21,381 nucleotides of DNA from Chitinophaga pinensis (lineage in GTDB: Bacteria > Bacteroidota > Bacteroidia > Chitinophagales > Chitinophagaceae), in assembly GCA_943331145.2 (NCBI GenBank), contig CALQKL020000007.1, positions 1 through 21,381 on the forward strand, read 5' to 3'. A program made the position numbers and the translations under genes. The notes under the pieces are model-generated. The model had not been told where the DNA came from and made no database searches. It was given only the letters and a program-made list of their open reading frames with translations. Positions 8,370-15,428 of this stretch are shown piece by piece. Within the stretch, counting starts at the first letter, position 1. Each line of letters opens with the position of its first letter.

Positions 8370-8882
8370 ATGCGTATTTTCTTGATTGGCTTTATGGGTA
8401 CAGGAAAATCCCATTGGGGTAAAATTTGGGCGAGCCAACATAATTTAAAATTTATAGATCTTGATCTTGAAGTTGAAAAAAAAACAGGATTGAGTGTGGA
8501 TGAAATTTTTGAAAAAAAAGGGGAAGATTTTTTTAGAAATGCAGAATCCGAAACACTGATGAAGATGGAGCAATATGACAATTGTATTATTGCTTGCGGT
8601 GGAGGCACCCCTTGTTTTAAAAACAATATGGATTGGATGAACAATAATGGTCTAACCATTTTGTTAAGTTCAACACCAACAAGAATTTTGGAAAATATTA
8701 TTAATGATAACAAAGAACGCCCTCTTTTAAAAAAAATAAACAAAGGCGAATTGCTTTTTTTTATTGAAATGAAACTAAAAGAAAGAATGGGTTTTTATAA
8801 AAAGGCAAATGTTCAACTTAAGGCTATTGAATTAAATTCTAATTCAATAGATGCAATTATAAACTTAAAATCAACCAATTAA
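8370..8882 (+). CDS. aroK: Shikimate kinase
   Basis: This 170-residue cytoplasmic enzyme phosphorylates shikimate at the 3-hydroxyl with ATP, in the path to chorismate and aromatic amino acids. The Walker A loop is GFMGTGKS (7-14). Shikimate-binding residues are Asp30/Asp32 in FIDLDLEVE, Arg56 in FFRNAE, and GGGTP (77-81). The lid arginine is Arg117 in ERPLL, and Arg139 in KERMGFY is the usual C-terminal arginine. Length is typical and all key residues are present. The next gene (DUF423) starts 3 bases after the stop, so the two are an operon. No other aro gene is nearby. Confidence 0.96.
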   Translation: MRIFLIGFMGTGKSHWGKIWASQHNLKFIDLDLEVEKKTGLSVDEIFEKKGEDFFRNAESETLMKMEQYDNCIIACGGGTPCFKNNMDWMNNNGLTILLSSTPTRILENIINDNKERPLLKKINKGELLFFIEMKLKERMGFYKKANVQLKAIELNSNSIDAIINLKSTN

Positions 8883-8885
8883 ATA

Positions 8886-9281
8886 ATGCACCCTTTTTTT
8901 TTAAAAATTGCAATATTCGTTTCTGCACTTAGTGTTGCATTGGGTGCTTTTGCAGCACATGCACTAAAAAATATTATTCCCGCAGCTTCATTAATTACTT
9001 TTGAAACTGGGGTGCGTTATCAGTTTTATCATGCATTTGCCATTTTGATTGCGTCTACAGTAATGTACAAAAATGGCCATCAGCGATTTGTGGTAATTGC
9101 TTGCAGATTTTTTTCCTTTGGATTGATTTTTTTCTGTGGGTCGTTATATTTATTAGCAATACTTGGTTCCGAATTCCATTTTCTTGGCGCAATTACACCT
9201 ATTGGTGGCACGTGCTTCATACTGGGATGGATTTTGCTTTTTGTTTCCATCTATCCCAAAAATTATAATCATAAAAATTAA
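8886..9281 (+). CDS. DUF423-family small integral membrane protein
   Basis: This 131-residue protein is almost entirely hydrophobic, with about four membrane segments (roughly 6-26, 44-60, 68-90 and 98-122). The family signatures GAFAAHALK (21-29), YHAFAIL (48-54) and LGAITPIGG near 100 are present. The family (YgdD-like) is widespread, but its biochemical role is not established, and nothing here adds one. It follows aroK with a 3-base gap and is likely co-transcribed with it. ftsK starts 45 bases later behind its own -7 element. Confidence 0.9.
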   Translation: MHPFFLKIAIFVSALSVALGAFAAHALKNIIPAASLITFETGVRYQFYHAFAILIASTVMYKNGHQRFVVIACRFFSFGLIFFCGSLYLLAILGSEFHFLGAITPIGGTCFILGWILLFVSIYPKNYNHKN

Positions 9282-9312
9282 GGTTCAATATTTTTTACTA
9301 TCAGGTATTTTA

Positions 9313-9320
9313 TACCTTTG
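9313..9320 (+). promoter_or_regulatory. -7 element TACCTTTG of ftsK (leaderless configuration)
   Basis: TACCTTTG is an exact TAnnTTTG match ending 6 bases before the ATG at 9327. With the usual spacing the transcript would begin at or within a base or two of the start codon. A T-run at 9291-9296 is the only -33 candidate. The element also covers the TTG at 9318, which argues against that codon as a start. Confidence 0.6.
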
Positions 9321-9326
9321 TTTACC

Positions 9327-11747
9327 ATGGCCAAAAAAGAAAAAAACATCGCAAATGCTAAAGATGCTGATCTTAAGCACGAAAAATTACAGAAAGTAAC
9401 TTTTAAACAATTCATTAAAGACGAAAGAACGCATAAAATAACAGGCAGCATATTTGTATTGATGTCTTTGCTTCTTTTTGTGTCTTTTACATCTTATTTA
9501 TCTACTTGGGATGAAGATCAGGATAAATTAATTTCAGAAGGAAGCAAATTGTTTTGGGGAACAGATACAGAAGTGGCAAATTTGATGGGCACTTTTGGAG
9601 CTTTTATCGCCCATTTGTTTATGTACAAAGGGTTTGGGGTAGCATCTTATTTATTTTGTGGTTTCTTTTTTGTTATTGGGGTTAATTTATTATTCAGCAA
9701 GTCTGTTTTTTCAATCGTCAGAAATTTACGTTACTTAATTATTGGACTTCCTTTATTTAGCATTACGGCTTCTGCGTTTTTCTCTAAAAATCCATTTCCT
9801 TGGGGTGGTGCAGTTGGCGATTTAAGTAAAGACTGGTTGTTTAAAGTTATTGGTTCTTTTGGCACTTTTGCATTCATTTTTATCGCTTTTTGGGCTTATG
9901 TCATTTGGAGATTTAACCCTTCTTTTAATAAACTTATACAGGCAATTAAAAACAAATCTGCAGATGTAGACATGATGCCAGAAAAAGAACCCATGGATCC
10001 AGTTAAGCCCAAAAAAGAAAAACAAGAAGAAGCGAAATTGTTTGTTGAGTCTGGTGTTGAAGAAAAAGCAACAGAATTGGAAATTGTTGAAAAAGAAGAG
10101 GTCGAACCTGTAGAAGAAGTTTTGGACCAAGATGATATTGTTCAAGAATTGCCAATGAATACACAAGGTTTAGAACTTGAAATTAAAAAAGTAGAACCAG
10201 AAAACAAAGAAGAGGAAGTTTCAGAAAAAAAAGTTTCGGTTACACCTTATGACCCCATTCTTGATTTGCGCGATTACAAATTCCCTACTTTGGATTTACT
10301 AGAAAATCATGGCAGCGAAAAAATTATTCAAGATCCACAAGAGTTGGAGAAAAACAAAAATCAAATCATTAACACGCTGAAGAATTACGACATCAGCATT
10401 CAGAAAATATCCGCTACCGTAGGTCCAACCGTAACCTTGTACGAAATTATTCCTGCTGCTGGGGTGCGTATTTCGAGAATCAAAAACCTAGAAGATGATA
10501 TCGCGTTAAGTTTGGCTGCACTTGGTATTCGTATCATTGCCCCAATTCCTGGAAAAGGAACAATTGGTATTGAAGTGCCCAATGCGAAAAAGACAATCGT
10601 GAGCATGAAGACTTTATTGTCGGCCGATAAATTCACAAAAAATAATTTCGCACTACCAATTGCCATTGGTAAAAAAATTGATAACGAAAATTTTATAGTT
10701 GACTTGGCCAGCATGCCGCATTTGTTGATGGCGGGAGCTACTGGTCAGGGTAAATCTGTAGGGTTAAATGCGATATTGGTTTCATTACTTTACAGCAAAC
10801 ATCCATCACAATTGAAATTTGTATTGGTGGATCCCAAAAAAGTGGAGTTGAGTATTTATAAAACCATTGAACGTCATTTCTTAGCAAAGCTTCCTGGAGA
10901 AGAAGATGCCATCATCACGGATACAAAAAAAGTGGTTCATACGTTGAATGCGTTGTGTATAGAAATGGACAATCGTTATGATTTACTAAAAGAAGCCGGT
11001 TGCAGAAACATTAGAGAATACAACGAAAAATTTGCAGAAAGAAAATTGAATCCAGAAAAAGGACATCAGTTTTTACCATTCATTGTTTTGGTGGTGGATG
11101 AGTTTGCTGATTTAATTATGACGGCTGGAAAAGAAGTAGAGATGCCTATAGCGCGTTTGGCGCAGTTGGCACGTGCGGTGGGGATACATTTGATCATTGC
11201 TACACAAAGACCTTCTGTAAATATCATCACAGGTACCATTAAAGCGAATTTCCCTGCGCGTATAGCCTTTAAAGTGAGTAGCAAAATCGATAGTCGCACC
11301 ATTTTAGATGCAGGTGGTGCGGAGCAATTGATTGGAAAAGGAGATATGCTTATCAACTACAATGGTGAAATTGTTCGTTTACAATGTGCTTTCGTAGATA
11401 CACCAGAAGTAGATAAAATAGTTGATTTCATTGGCGACCAACGCGGATATCCTCAAGCCTTTATGTTGCCAGAATATATTGATGAAAAAGATGCAGACGG
11501 AAAAGATTTTGATGTGAATGATAAAGATGCATTGTTTGAAGATGCGGCAAGATTAATTGTGAGCAGCCAAAGCGGAAGTACATCTTTATTACAAAGAAGG
11601 ATGAAGCTTGGATATAACCGCGCCGGCAGATTAATGGATCAGCTTGAGGCCGCTGGAATTGTAGGCGCAAGCCAAGGGAGTAAAGTAAGGGATGTGTTGG
11701 TGAAAACAGAAGCGGAATTGCAGGAGATTTTGAATAGGCTTTTGTAA
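9327..11747 (+). CDS. ftsK: DNA translocase FtsK/SpoIIIE
   Basis: This 806-residue division-septum ATPase pumps DNA and helps resolve chromosome dimers. Four membrane segments occupy about 40-195. A charged, Glu/Lys-rich linker follows (about 205-310), then the alpha/beta RecA-like motor with Walker A GATGQGKS (470-477) and Walker B VVDEFADL (589-596), and a C-terminal winged-helix gamma domain (about 735-806, 'LLQRRMKLGYNRAGRLMDQL'), which recognises polar DNA motifs. I chose the ATG at 9327 (MAKKEKNIAN); the in-frame TTG at 9318 lies inside the TACCTTTG promoter element. In many Bacteroidota a lolA gene follows ftsK; here a repeat-rich gap follows instead. No clear hairpin terminator is seen after the stop. 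Confidence 0.96.
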   Translation: MAKKEKNIANAKDADLKHEKLQKVTFKQFIKDERTHKITGSIFVLMSLLLFVSFTSYLSTWDEDQDKLISEGSKLFWGTDTEVANLMGTFGAFIAHLFMYKGFGVASYLFCGFFFVIGVNLLFSKSVFSIVRNLRYLIIGLPLFSITASAFFSKNPFPWGGAVGDLSKDWLFKVIGSFGTFAFIFIAFWAYVIWRFNPSFNKLIQAIKNKSADVDMMPEKEPMDPVKPKKEKQEEAKLFVESGVEEKATELEIVEKEEVEPVEEVLDQDDIVQELPMNTQGLELEIKKVEPENKEEEVSEKKVSVTPYDPILDLRDYKFPTLDLLENHGSEKIIQDPQELEKNKNQIINTLKNYDISIQKISATVGPTVTLYEIIPAAGVRISRIKNLEDDIALSLAALGIRIIAPIPGKGTIGIEVPNAKKTIVSMKTLLSADKFTKNNFALPIAIGKKIDNENFIVDLASMPHLLMAGATGQGKSVGLNAILVSLLYSKHPSQLKFVLVDPKKVELSIYKTIERHFLAKLPGEEDAIITDTKKVVHTLNALCIEMDNRYDLLKEAGCRNIREYNEKFAERKLNPEKGHQFLPFIVLVVDEFADLIMTAGKEVEMPIARLAQLARAVGIHLIIATQRPSVNIITGTIKANFPARIAFKVSSKIDSRTILDAGGAEQLIGKGDMLINYNGEIVRLQCAFVDTPEVDKIVDFIGDQRGYPQAFMLPEYIDEKDADGKDFDVNDKDALFEDAARLIVSSQSGSTSLLQRRMKLGYNRAGRLMDQLEAAGIVGASQGSKVRDVLVKTEAELQEILNRLL

Positions 11748-11752
11748 AAAAA

Positions 11753-11792
11753 GTTCAAAAGGTTCAATAAGTTCAATGAGTTCAAGAGGTTG
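11753..11792. repeat. 40-bp block of GTTCAANNN units, copy 1
   Basis: Four consecutive 9-bp units begin GTTCAA with a variable last triplet (AAG, TAA, TGA, GAG), then GTTG. It matches copy 2 at 11939 at 38 of 40 positions by eye. Confidence 0.9.
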
Positions 11793-11881
11793 GGAAGCGT
11801 TCAATTCGCTTCGCTGGTTTAATGGTTTAAGGTGGAAGTATTTTCCGTTTCACAAAGCTAGGTTTTAAAAAATGTGTTTTC

Positions 11882-11913
11882 TTTGTGTCTTAGTGCCTTC
11901 GTGACTTCGTGTT
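11882..11913. repeat. 8-bp-period array TTNGTGNN x4
   Basis: Four contiguous octamers: TTTGTGTC, TTAGTGCC, TTCGTGAC and TTCGTGTT. Positions 1, 2, 4, 5 and 6 of the unit are constant while positions 3, 7 and 8 vary. Confidence 0.85.
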
Positions 11914-11918
11914 AAAAG

Positions 11919-11935
11919 AGAAACCAAAGGTTTCT
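11919..11935. repeat. Small perfect hairpin
   Basis: Arms AGAAACC (11919-11925) and GGTTTCT (11929-11935) pair perfectly around an AAA loop. No T-run follows in either direction, so it is not a standard terminator. It sits between the octamer array and 40-bp block copy 2. Confidence 0.6.
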
Positions 11936-11938
11936 GAG

Positions 11939-11978
11939 GTTCAAAAGGTTCAATAAGTTCAATGAATTCAAAAGGTTG
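11939..11978. repeat. 40-bp block of GTTCAANNN units, copy 2
   Basis: Same order of 9-bp units as copy 1, 186 bases downstream and in the same orientation, with two substitutions (the fourth unit begins ATTCAA and ends AAG). It runs into GGTTGCGAACC, a small inverted repeat. Confidence 0.9.
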
Positions 11979-11994
11979 CGAACCTTTGTCTGCC

Positions 11995-12019
11995 GATGTT
12001 GGTGTTTTCACCAATCATC
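11995..12019. repeat. Stem-loop with TTTT loop and one bulge
   Basis: TTGGTG (11999-12004) pairs with CACCAA (12009-12014) around a TTTT loop. The stem extends with GATG (11995-11998) against TCATC (12015-12019), with one bulged base. It lies about 110 bases before the FISUMP ATG. No T-run follows, so it may be part of a dispersed repeat or a leader structure. Confidence 0.6.
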
Positions 12020-12091
12020 AAAGTTGGATATTCGCTTCCTTCCGTTTTCAGGAGAAGGGTTGGTGTTGAGGGCTATTTGTACACCTTGCTC

Positions 12092-12109
12092 CTTTGCGCC
12101 CTTTGCGTG
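12092..12109. repeat. CTTTGCGNN repeat, two units
   Basis: CTTTGCGCC and CTTTGCGTG are adjacent 9-bp units about 24 bases before the FISUMP start codon. It is short, but matches the style of the arrays upstream. Confidence 0.55.
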
Positions 12110-12132
12110 GAACAAAAAAATAATAAATAAAA

Positions 12133-12861
12133 ATGAAAAAACTAATCATCTTCCTGAGTTTGTTTTTAATAACTCCTCATCTATTTGCTCAAGTAACAAT
12201 AAATACTACCTCTAATACCCTACAGCAAGCTCCTACAACATCAAATGCAGTAGAATTGCCTAGTGTAAAGATTGGCACACAAATATGGACTACTCAGAAT
12301 TTGAGTGTAGCACGTTACAGAAATGGAGACATTATTCCTCAAGTAACCGACCCTGCTCAATGGGCGGTACTAACTACGGGTGCTTGGTGTTGGTATGATA
12401 ATGATAGTGCAAAATATGGTGCAAAATATGGAAGGTTGTATAATTGGTATGCAGTAAATGATGCGCGAGGGTTAGCACCACAGGGCTATCATATACCAAG
12501 TGATGCGGAGTGGATTAAGTTGCTGAAATACCTAGACGCAGCAGGGGCGGATACAACTTATGCAAATTTAAACCAACGTTCAATCCCAGGTAGCCCAATC
12601 GCAGGTGGCGCAATGAAGAGTTCAACGGGCTGGAATGTACCTAATACAGGTGCTACCACCAGCAGTGGCTTTGCAGGTCTTCCGGGTGGCTATTGTTATG
12701 GGACATTCAAATACATTGGCATCCTCGGTTACTGGTGGAGTTCTACAGAGGACAATACAACGGAAGCTGGGTACTGCGCCCTGGACTATGTCGATAGCAC
12801 TGTATTCGTATTAAGCGGCGGTAAGGGTGTGGGGTTTTCGGTTCGTTGCGTTAGGGATTAA
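12133..12861 (+). CDS. Secreted FISUMP-domain protein (Fibrobacter succinogenes major paralogous domain)
   Basis: This 242-residue protein has a clear signal peptide (MKKLIIFLSLFLITPHLFAQ, cleavage after Ala19). A low-complexity Thr/Asn linker follows, then one FISUMP domain (about 44-242). Family landmarks in order are VKIGTQIWTTQNLSV, a RYRNGD block, KYGRLYNWYAV, APQGYHIPSDAEW, a Gly/Ser-rich middle, WWSSTE and the terminal GFSVRCVRD. FISUMP proteins are abundant, often multicopy, surface or secreted proteins of Bacteroidota and Fibrobacteres; their function is not established. No T9SS C-terminal sorting domain is present, and the protein ends directly at the FISUMP terminus. The gene is alone, bounded by repeat arrays on both sides, in the place after ftsK where lolA is often found. 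It looks less AT-rich than its neighbours, so it may be a mobile or recently acquired cassette. Confidence 0.9.
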   Translation: MKKLIIFLSLFLITPHLFAQVTINTTSNTLQQAPTTSNAVELPSVKIGTQIWTTQNLSVARYRNGDIIPQVTDPAQWAVLTTGAWCWYDNDSAKYGAKYGRLYNWYAVNDARGLAPQGYHIPSDAEWIKLLKYLDAAGADTTYANLNQRSIPGSPIAGGAMKSSTGWNVPNTGATTSSGFAGLPGGYCYGTFKYIGILGYWWSSTEDNTTEAGYCALDYVDSTVFVLSGGKGVGFSVRCVRD

Positions 12862-12902
12862 TGGGTAATATAGAGTGATGATGTGTTAAGTAAAATTAAC
12901 CC

Positions 12903-12972
12903 AAACACCAAACGCAAAACCACAAACCACAAACACCAAACCACAAACAACAAACCACAAACACCAAACAAT
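12903..12972. repeat. Heptamer array (AAACCAC/AAACACC), ten units, abutting pth
   Basis: Ten in-phase 7-bp units begin AAAC (mostly AAACCAC or AAACACC, also AAACGCA, AAACAAC and AAACAAT), followed in phase by AAATATA up to one base before the pth ATG. The plus strand has no T and one G over 12903-12971. An 18-bp stretch is repeated exactly at 12924 and 12952 (28 bases apart, four units). Confidence 0.92.
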
Positions 12973-12980
12973 AAATATAA

Positions 12981-13568
12981 ATGTCAAAATACCTCATCGT
13001 CGGTTTAGGAAATATTGGAAATGAATATGCCAACACGCGCCACAACATTGGGTTTGATGTGGTGTATGCATTTGCGGCTAAACATGGAGGTAGTTTTAGG
13101 TCGGATAGATTGGCTTTTGTTTCTGAAGTAAAAATTAAAGGTAAAATATTTGTTTGTGTTTGCCCAACAACATTCATGAACTTAAGTGGAAGGGCTTTTA
13201 AATATTGGCAAGAAAAAGAAAAAGTGCCCATTGAAAATACACTGACTATTGTTGATGACTTAGCACTTCCTATCGATAAAATTAGAATTAGAAAATCGGG
13301 TACGCATGCTGGACATAATGGATTGAGGGATATTCAAAATATTTTGGGCACCGATGAATATCCTAAACTGAGATTTGGCATTGGAAATGTGTTTCCAAAA
13401 GGCATGCAAGTTGATTTTGTATTGGGGAAATGGAAGCCGGATGAAGTGGCGATAATTAATCATAAAATTGAAAAATCAGTAGAATTAATTGAAAGTTTTG
13501 CATTTGTTGGAATAGACAAAACAATGACCATTTGCAATAGCACTTCATATGAGTTAAATAAAAATTAA
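12981..13568 (+). CDS. pth: Peptidyl-tRNA hydrolase
   Basis: This 195-residue cytoplasmic enzyme releases peptides from peptidyl-tRNA that drops off ribosomes, recycling tRNA. Bacterial Pth motifs are all present: GLGNIG with Asn11, TRHNIGF with catalytic His21, PTTFMNLSG with Asn67, VDDLALP with Asp93, and GHNGLRDI with Asn113. Length is typical. It begins directly after the ten-unit heptamer array, so its leader is largely A and C. The next gene starts 76 bases downstream behind a possible promoter, so pth may be transcribed alone. rplY (L25), a common neighbour of pth elsewhere, is not here. Confidence 0.96.
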   Translation: MSKYLIVGLGNIGNEYANTRHNIGFDVVYAFAAKHGGSFRSDRLAFVSEVKIKGKIFVCVCPTTFMNLSGRAFKYWQEKEKVPIENTLTIVDDLALPIDKIRIRKSGTHAGHNGLRDIQNILGTDEYPKLRFGIGNVFPKGMQVDFVLGKWKPDEVAIINHKIEKSVELIESFAFVGIDKTMTICNSTSYELNKN

Positions 13569-13599
13569 TTTCTTATTGGAAATTTAAACTCCTTTTTAC

Positions 13600-13607
13600 T
13601 ATTTTCG
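13600..13607 (+). promoter_or_regulatory. Possible -7 element TATTTTCG for the FAH-family gene
   Basis: TATTTTCG differs from TAnnTTTG at one base. A TTG at 13576-13578 lies 21 bases upstream as a possible -33 element. The implied leader is about 30 bases before the ATG at 13645. It is modest support in AT-rich sequence. Confidence 0.3.
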
Positions 13608-13644
13608 TTTACTGAATAATCTCTAACCCCATTTAAAAACAACA

Positions 13645-14256
13645 ATGAAGATAATTTGCATTGGCAGAAACTATGTTGAGCACGCAAAGGAATTAGGCAA
13701 CGATATTCCAGATGAGCCCGTTATTTTCATGAAGCCCAAAAGCGCTATCATACAGCCCCATACACCATTCTACTATCCCGAATTTACAAACGAACTTCAT
13801 TACGAATGCGAACTCGTGTTGCGCATCAGTAAAAATGGAAAGTATATTCAAGAGCGTCATGCTTCTAACTATTACAATGGCATTACCGTTGGAATAGATT
13901 TTACAGCTAGAGATATTCAAGATGAATTAAAGAAAAAAGGACTTCCTTGGGAGAAAGCAAAAGCGTTTGATAATTCTGCGGCAATTGGTAAGTTTATAGA
14001 TATCAAACCAGATTTCAACAAGAAAAACATCAACTTTTCGTTTTTGAAAAATGGCGAAAAAGTACAGCAAGGCAATTCAGGCAATATGATATTTAGTATA
14101 GATAAACTAATTGCCAACATATCAATGTACTTTTCATTAAATATTGGAGATTATATTTTTACTGGTACGCCAGCAGGAGTTGGCGAATGTGTTGTGGGCG
14201 ATGAACTTGAAGCATTTTTAGAAAATGAAAGTTTACTAAAATTGGAAGTAAAATAG
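13645..14256 (+). CDS. Fumarylacetoacetate hydrolase (FAH) family protein, acylpyruvase-like
   Basis: This 203-residue protein is a single FAH catalytic domain without the N-terminal extension of true fumarylacetoacetases, so it resembles FAHD1/YcgM acylpyruvate hydrolases or oxaloacetate decarboxylases. The opening MKIICIGRNYVEHAKELGN is typical. Metal ligands are Glu54 and Glu56 in HYECELVLR and Asp85 in GIDFTARD. The loop RDIQDELKKKGLPWEKAKAFD (89-109) and the terminal FTGTPAGVG are also diagnostic. It likely cleaves C-C bonds in small 2,4-diketo acids in the cytosol; the exact substrate cannot be read from sequence. It is convergent with the SRPBCC gene, with 19 bases between stops. Confidence 0.92.
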   Translation: MKIICIGRNYVEHAKELGNDIPDEPVIFMKPKSAIIQPHTPFYYPEFTNELHYECELVLRISKNGKYIQERHASNYYNGITVGIDFTARDIQDELKKKGLPWEKAKAFDNSAAIGKFIDIKPDFNKKNINFSFLKNGEKVQQGNSGNMIFSIDKLIANISMYFSLNIGDYIFTGTPAGVGECVVGDELEAFLENESLLKLEVK

Positions 14257-14275
14257 TTTTTAGATTTTCTCCTTA

Positions 14276-14656
14276 TCAATCATTGTAAAACTCCATCAAC
14301 GAGCCAAAATAACTTTGTGTCCATCCAGTAGTTATTGATTCGAAATCTTCATCCGGAATATTGGTATGACGCAGCTCTACAGAAGTTTTGCTTTTATCTG
14401 GATGCAAAATTATGGTTACAATAGAAGGCGTTTCTTGTTCTCCAAAATACCATTCTTGCACTATCTTTTTACCATATTCGAAAGATATGTTTTTTCCACA
14501 AATACTATCTTCCCAAAGAGAAAACTCTGTATCCGCAATAGGTTCCATAATTGCAGGAGAACCTGTCCATAATTGAATAGTAGCTGCATTGGTTAATGCA
14601 TGGTATAAAATTTCAGGCTCCGTATTAATGATGTAGTACTTTTTAAAATCTTTCAT
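14276..14656 (-). CDS. SRPBCC/START-like domain protein (AHSA1 type)
   Basis: This 126-residue soluble protein opens KKYYIINTEPEILYHALTN and continues IQLWTGSPAIMEP. It has a 'TEFSLWEDSICG' strand, an EW-F-G turn at about 68-72, and ends with a long C-terminal helix containing GWTQSYFGSLMEFY. This is the pattern of the Activator-of-Hsp90-ATPase-like SRPBCC group, whose members have a deep hydrophobic ligand cavity. The ligand and role are unknown. It stands alone, convergent with the FAH-family gene and divergent from the MORN-like gene. Length is slightly short for the family, but the domain looks complete. Confidence 0.85.
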   Translation of the reverse strand: MKDFKKYYIINTEPEILYHALTNAATIQLWTGSPAIMEPIADTEFSLWEDSICGKNISFEYGKKIVQEWYFGEQETPSIVTIILHPDKSKTSVELRHTNIPDEDFESITTGWTQSYFGSLMEFYND

Positions 14657-14702
14657 TTTATATTGTTGAAGAAAATTAACAGTTTTTAGAAAACTTAAAT
14701 TG

Positions 14703-14710
14703 TAAATTTG
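14703..14710 (+). promoter_or_regulatory. Candidate -7 element TAAATTTG for the MORN-like gene
   Basis: TAAATTTG is an exact TAnnTTTG match, 37 bases before the ATG at 14748 in a divergent gap, giving a leader of about 30 bases. A T-rich run at 14683-14687 is the nearest -33 candidate. Confidence 0.45.
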
Positions 14711-14747
14711 AACACAAATTAATACTAATCATTTAAACGCACGAACA

Positions 14748-15428
14748 ATGGTTTCAAATTGTATAAAACAATATAAAATTGTTTTTTTTGTTTTATTTAT
14801 TTCTTGCTCAAATTTTTCATTTGGCCAATACAAATCCTTTAAATTAAATGCAGATGGAGATACCATTAATGCGATAAATAGTGCTGCACAAAAAATTGGG
14901 AAATGGGTAATTGAAGTTGGGCCTTTGCGTGGAGAAGAAGGTTATGTGGAAGAGGGGTTGTATAAAAAAGGAGAAAAGCACGGGTTTTGGAGAAAGTATT
15001 CAACCATTGGCGATTTGCTGGCTGTTGAACATTATATTTTGGGTGGAAAAGATGGCTTACAACAATATTATAATTACTTAGGTGCAATAGAAAGAGAGGA
15101 AAACTGGCGCGGTTATAATCCGGATGCCCCTTATGACACAGTTGCAATTTATGGTACAGGCAGCAATGAAATTATTGACTACAAGCTGGTAAAAGCTGCG
15201 CCTTACAGTGTAAAGGAAGGGGAGTGGCGCTATTACGATCCAGGTACCGGAAGGATTATAAGAACTGAGCAATGGCGTAACAACAATTTAGTGAATCCTG
15301 ATAATGCAAAGACCAACCAAAAACAAGCAAACGAAAAGCCTAAAAAAATGGACAAGCCCATTGAGATGATAGAATGGGAAAAGAAAAATAAAGGAAAAAA
15401 AATAGTTGATGGTAGAACGGGGTTGTAA
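14748..15428 (+). CDS. Secreted MORN-like (YwqK-type repeat) protein
   Basis: This 226-residue protein has an N-terminal signal peptide (hydrophobic about 10-24, likely cleavage after Gly26 in SFG-Q). The cysteine at 20 (FISC) is a weak alternative lipobox. The body has MORN-like strands of the form G-x-Y/W-x-x-Y: KIGKWVIEVG, EEGLYKKGEKHGFWRKYS, GGKDGLQQYYNYLG, EGEWRYYDPGTGRI and RTEQWRNN. These repeats are often labelled YwqK antitoxin in Bacteroidota, but no toxin is adjacent and the protein is exported, so an antitoxin role is unlikely. The C-terminal 40 residues are very rich in Lys and Gln. An archaemetzincin-like lipoprotein gene follows in the same direction after a repeat-filled gap of 115 bases. 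Function is unknown; beta-hairpin repeats of this kind suggest binding to envelope components. Confidence 0.75.
   Translation: MVSNCIKQYKIVFFVLFISCSNFSFGQYKSFKLNADGDTINAINSAAQKIGKWVIEVGPLRGEEGYVEEGLYKKGEKHGFWRKYSTIGDLLAVEHYILGGKDGLQQYYNYLGAIEREENWRGYNPDAPYDTVAIYGTGSNEIIDYKLVKAAPYSVKEGEWRYYDPGTGRIIRTEQWRNNNLVNPDNAKTNQKQANEKPKKMDKPIEMIEWEKKNKGKKIVDGRTGL

Larger units (their letters stand above)
11748..12132. other. Repeat-rich non-coding gap between ftsK and the FISUMP gene
   Basis: These 385 bases carry no convincing gene. They hold two copies of a 40-bp block of 9-bp units (11753, 11939), an 8-bp-period array (11882), a two-unit CTTTGCG repeat (12092) and two hairpins (11919, 11995). The sequence looks less AT-rich than other gaps in the window. 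A frame of 79 codons crosses it but is explained by the repeats. Confidence 0.75.

Noticed and set aside
9318..9329. TTG at 9318 as the ftsK start
   Set aside because: It would add only Met-Phe-Thr, and the codon is part of the TACCTTTG promoter element; the ATG at 9327 is better.
11976..12215. Open frame of 79 codons overlapping the FISUMP start
   Set aside because: It runs through the repeat-rich gap and into the FISUMP signal-peptide region in another frame; its composition (Cys/Phe/Trp-rich start) reflects the CTTTGCG-type repeats rather than a protein family.
12133..12861. FISUMP gene as a diversity-generating retroelement target
   Set aside because: Its C-terminus resembles variable-region proteins in layout, but there is no reverse transcriptase and no template repeat in the window, and the end lacks a dense run of Asn-type codons.
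12903..12972. Heptamer array as a CRISPR array
   Set aside because: The period is 7 bases with no spacers and no cas genes nearby.
14748..15428. YwqK-type antitoxin of a toxin-antitoxin pair
   Set aside because: The protein has a signal peptide and no adjacent small toxin gene; the label would come only from repeat similarity.
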